NCBI GenBank assembly: GCA_021732585.1
Contig: JAKFUR010000056.1
Span: forward strand, 1 to 33,826
Direction of reading: 5' to 3'
Length of the DNA: 33,826 bases
Origin: Bacteriovoracaceae bacterium
Lineage (GTDB): Bacteria > Bdellovibrionota > Bacteriovoracia > Bacteriovoracales > Bacteriovoracaceae
Under the pieces are notes generated by a model, which was given only the letters and a program-made list of their open reading frames with translations, did no database searches and was not told the origin of the DNA. Below, piece by piece: positions 32,150 to 33,826 of this stretch. Both the position numbers and the translations under genes were made by a program. Each line of letters begins with the position of its first letter. The first letter of the stretch is position 1.

Positions 32150-32584
32150 ATGAAGACTATTCTTTCTGCATTTGTTCTCATGCTTTCATTCAGCGCAGCT
32201 GCGACCGTGGATGTGTTTACATCTGCCGCCATCGTTACCTACGACTTCAACTCAGAAGAGTTCCACGTCACGAAGGCTCCAATCGTTGGTTGCGTTGGTC
32301 TTCCACGTGGCCCGGAATTGGCCCAGCTCACTGCGGAATACCAAGCACCTTCTAATATTGGTTGCGGCGGAGTGGCCAGAACACAGAACATCAACGCCTT
32401 GTCTTGTGGAACTGTCACCAACTCAGAAGAGTCTCGTGACTACAGCACATTCTCAAAAATCACTCTGGATATCTCGAAATGCGCAGCGAAGAATGACCCG
32501 AAATTCATCACAATGGTAAGAACGGCCGTGGCGATGAACTTCAACAACCCAACAAACAAAGTTAAGTTGACTCTCGTTAAGTAG
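32150..32584 (+). CDS. Small exported protein of unknown function
   Basis: From ATG 32150 the product has 144 residues with a signal peptide (about 1-18, SAAA/TV). The mature part has Cys in VGCVGL, IGCGGV, LSCGTV and SKCAAK, an even number that suggests two disulfides in a beta-rich fold. No family is recognised. AGGAG lies 6 bases before the ATG. It is monocistronic, with terminators on both sides. Confidence 0.83.
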   Translation: MKTILSAFVLMLSFSAAATVDVFTSAAIVTYDFNSEEFHVTKAPIVGCVGLPRGPELAQLTAEYQAPSNIGCGGVARTQNINALSCGTVTNSEESRDYSTFSKITLDISKCAAKNDPKFITMVRTAVAMNFNNPTNKVKLTLVK

Positions 32585-32591
32585 TTTCAGC

Positions 32592-32616
32592 AGGGCCGGG
32601 AAACCGGCCCTTTTTC
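32592..32616 (+). terminator. Rho-independent terminator with GAAA tetraloop
   Basis: The 8-base-pair stem AGGGCCGG/CCGGCCCT (32592-32599 with 32604-32611) has a GAAA loop and a T run, 7 bases past the stop. Its tail overlaps the stop of the convergent gene. Confidence 0.93.
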
Positions 32617-32956
32617 ATTTCACATCTCTGAATATAAAGAAGACCGCTCCTACTAAGCAAACCGAGGCGTAGAAGAAGTTCTTCGTCAGCGGCACTTTCA
32701 TAAACATCACACAGAACACAGCAAACACCGTCATGGTGATCACTTCTTGCATGACCTTGAGTTGTGGCAAAGTGAAGTGCTGATGTCCTATGCGATTGGC
32801 CGGCACCTGGAAGACATATTCAAAGAACGCAATTCCCCAACTAATCAAGACAACTATCCACAAGGGCTTGAGAGTCATGTCCCCTTTCAGATGCCCGTAC
32901 CAGGCAAAGGTCATGAAGATATTGGATACGAGGAGCAGCAAGATAGGTGTAATCAT
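32615..32956 (-). CDS. DMT-family (DUF486) small membrane protein
   Basis: From ATG 32956 the protein has 113 residues and four membrane helices, the usual size for DUF486. PILLLLVSNIFMTFAWYGHLK, WGIAFFEYVFQVPANRIG, LKVMQEVITMTVFAVF and NFFYASVCLVGAVFFIF match the family, which resembles half-size drug/metabolite transporters. The substrate is unknown. A perfect TATAAT sits 6 bases before this ATG and AAGG directly touches it, so the mRNA is likely leaderless. An in-frame ATG at 33001 lies upstream of that -10 box. Confidence 0.9.
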   Translation of the reverse strand: MITPILLLLVSNIFMTFAWYGHLKGDMTLKPLWIVVLISWGIAFFEYVFQVPANRIGHQHFTLPQLKVMQEVITMTVFAVFCVMFMKVPLTKNFFYASVCLVGAVFFIFRDVK

Positions 32957-32962
32957 CCTTAG

Positions 32963-32968
32963 ATTATA
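32963..32968 (-). promoter_or_regulatory. Consensus -10 box for the DMT-family gene
   Basis: On the minus strand TATAAT (32968-32963) is perfect and ends 6 bases before ATG 32956. TTGCAC 19 bases further upstream is a weak -35 candidate. A GGGG-TTGT-CCCC inverted repeat sits in the spacer. Confidence 0.5.
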
Positions 32969-33066
32969 AGGGGACAACCCCGGATAAGTGCAAGACTTCA
33001 CACATTTATTTTGAAAAAATGAACCGAAAGTACCTCGCTTGCGTCTAACAGTTAGAGGATCAAGAT

Positions 33067-33826
33067 ATGCTGCTCATCTTGCTGTTTTCTAGTCTCGCTC
33101 ATGCTGCTCCGGTTTTTACTTGGGCGGGATGTGTTGCGCTCGCGAGCGAAAAAAACCCATCACTCGCGGCAGGAAATTACCAACTCTCGGCTTCAGAAGC
33201 GAAAAAGAAAGCCGCGATCAGTGCCTTTCTTCCTTCAGTGTCGGGCTCACTCAGCTGGAACCGCTCAGGTGTGCAACGTGATGGCGAAGGCTTCGCCACC
33301 TTAAGCAACACCGGTGATACCTACAGTGCAGGACTGAACGCCGAAATGAACCTATTTGCGGGTTTGAGAGATAAAGCGAGAGTTGATCAAGCAGATTTTA
33401 ATATTGAGGCCAGCAAGGCCCAGCTCCAAACGACCAAAGCGCAGATCAGTTTTGATCTCAAAAGTGCCTACGAAGGTTTGCTCTACGCTCTCTCTTATCA
33501 AACACTCACACAAGAAATTATCAAACGCCGCGAAGAAAACCTTAAGATGGTGCAGCTGCGATTTCAAAGTGGTTTAGAGAATAAAGGTTCATTCCTATTG
33601 TCTGAAGCTTATCTTGCCCAGGCCCGCTACGATGATCTGCAAGCGCAGAACGCCGCGCGTGTGGCCCGTGCGCAACTCGCGCGTACGTTGGGAATTGATG
33701 AGCAAGATGAATTCCTGATTGAAGGCGAAGTGCCCCAGGATGCACCTGATGTTCGACCGAACTTTAGAGAACTCGCTCTTACAACTCCCACGTACTTCGC
33801 CTCACGCTCTGTCGCTGATGCGGCCA
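33067..33826 (+). CDS. TolC-family outer-membrane protein, 5' part only
   Basis: The gene runs off the right edge with 253 codons visible. It has a short signal peptide (about 1-14, AHA/AP). The TolC/OEP repeat follows: CVALASEKNPSL, AFLPSVSGSLSWNRSG, the beta segment with NLFAGLRDKARVDQA, and the long helix to LRFQSGLENKGSFLLSEAYLAQARYDDLQAQNA. Such trimeric channels export substrates with an inner-membrane pump and a periplasmic adaptor, whose genes would be expected further right. AGAGG lies 8 bases before ATG 33067. It is divergent from the DMT-family gene. Confidence 0.92.
   Translation, partial: MLLILLFSSLAHAAPVFTWAGCVALASEKNPSLAAGNYQLSASEAKKKAAISAFLPSVSGSLSWNRSGVQRDGEGFATLSNTGDTYSAGLNAEMNLFAGLRDKARVDQADFNIEASKAQLQTTKAQISFDLKSAYEGLLYALSYQTLTQEIIKRREENLKMVQLRFQSGLENKGSFLLSEAYLAQARYDDLQAQNAARVARAQLARTLGIDEQDEFLIEGEVPQDAPDVRPNFRELALTTPTYFASRSVADAA

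Noticed and set aside
32951-33001. Upstream start (33001) for the DMT-family gene
   Set aside because: It has no ribosome site, the extra residues do not fit the family, and a perfect -10 box lies between it and the chosen start.
1-33826. Mobile elements, integrase sites, tRNA genes, toxin-antitoxin or phage-defence cluster
   Set aside because: No transposase, integrase, terminal repeats, tRNA cloverleaf or defence operon was seen; the Fic gene alone does not make a defence system.

Overview
The window is one chromosomal stretch from a Gram-negative bacterium with an outer membrane. Evidence for this includes a TolC-type outer-membrane protein, a lipoprotein cytochrome, periplasmic cyclophilin and L,D-transpeptidase genes, and many small signal-peptide proteins. 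Base composition is close to balanced by eye, most starts follow AAGGAG-type ribosome sites, and menaquinone synthesis (menB) is present. The mix of tandem DEAD-box helicases, many unrecognised exported proteins, a PuuD-like membrane protein and YgiQ would suit a Bdellovibrio-like predator (Bdellovibrionota). That placement is an inference, because no rRNA or other marker gene lies in the window. I see no tRNA, rRNA, CRISPR array, insertion sequence, prophage or replication origin.

Layout. 1-3329 (minus) is an operon of a YbiT-type ABC-F ATPase, a DnaQ-like exonuclease/GIY-YIG fusion and a DUF4153-like membrane protein that runs off the left edge. 3428-5907 (plus) has two exported unknowns, then a GFA-family gene cut short and abutting an L,D-transpeptidase that has lost its export signal. 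A strong terminator separates it from uup (minus). 7957-11524 (plus) carries two related DEAD-box RNA helicases, the first broken by an in-frame stop. 11668-12841 is a PuuD-like membrane protein followed by a lipoprotein cytochrome c. 12891-17329 holds an exported phospholipase D-like protein, a small GIY-YIG protein, mscL, a coupled OsmC/pirin pair and a methyltransferase.

17418-21841 is mostly exported proteins of unknown role, plus a three-gene operon of cyclophilin, a 70-residue unknown and an S4 protein. 21925-23986 (plus) is arylamine N-acetyltransferase, menB and an ArsC-like protein that lacks its cysteine. 23976-26578 (minus) holds Fic with an exported partner, a GNAT acetyltransferase behind a 15-codon upstream ORF, and a small tryptophan-rich protein. 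26726-29838 is a DUF389 membrane protein facing ygiQ. 30032-33826 is a large exported coiled-coil protein, a small exported protein, a DUF486/DMT-like membrane protein and the start of a TolC-family gene.

The most unusual points are: the 15% tryptophan AsnC-like protein; a short upstream ORF whose end pairs perfectly with the ribosome site of the GNAT gene; a YbiT whose second ATPase site has lost its key residues; two damaged loci (helicase stop, GFA/transpeptidase junction); the MenB-linked ArsC fold without cysteine; and genes whose start codons sit directly behind a -10-like box with no Shine-Dalgarno, suggesting leaderless mRNAs.
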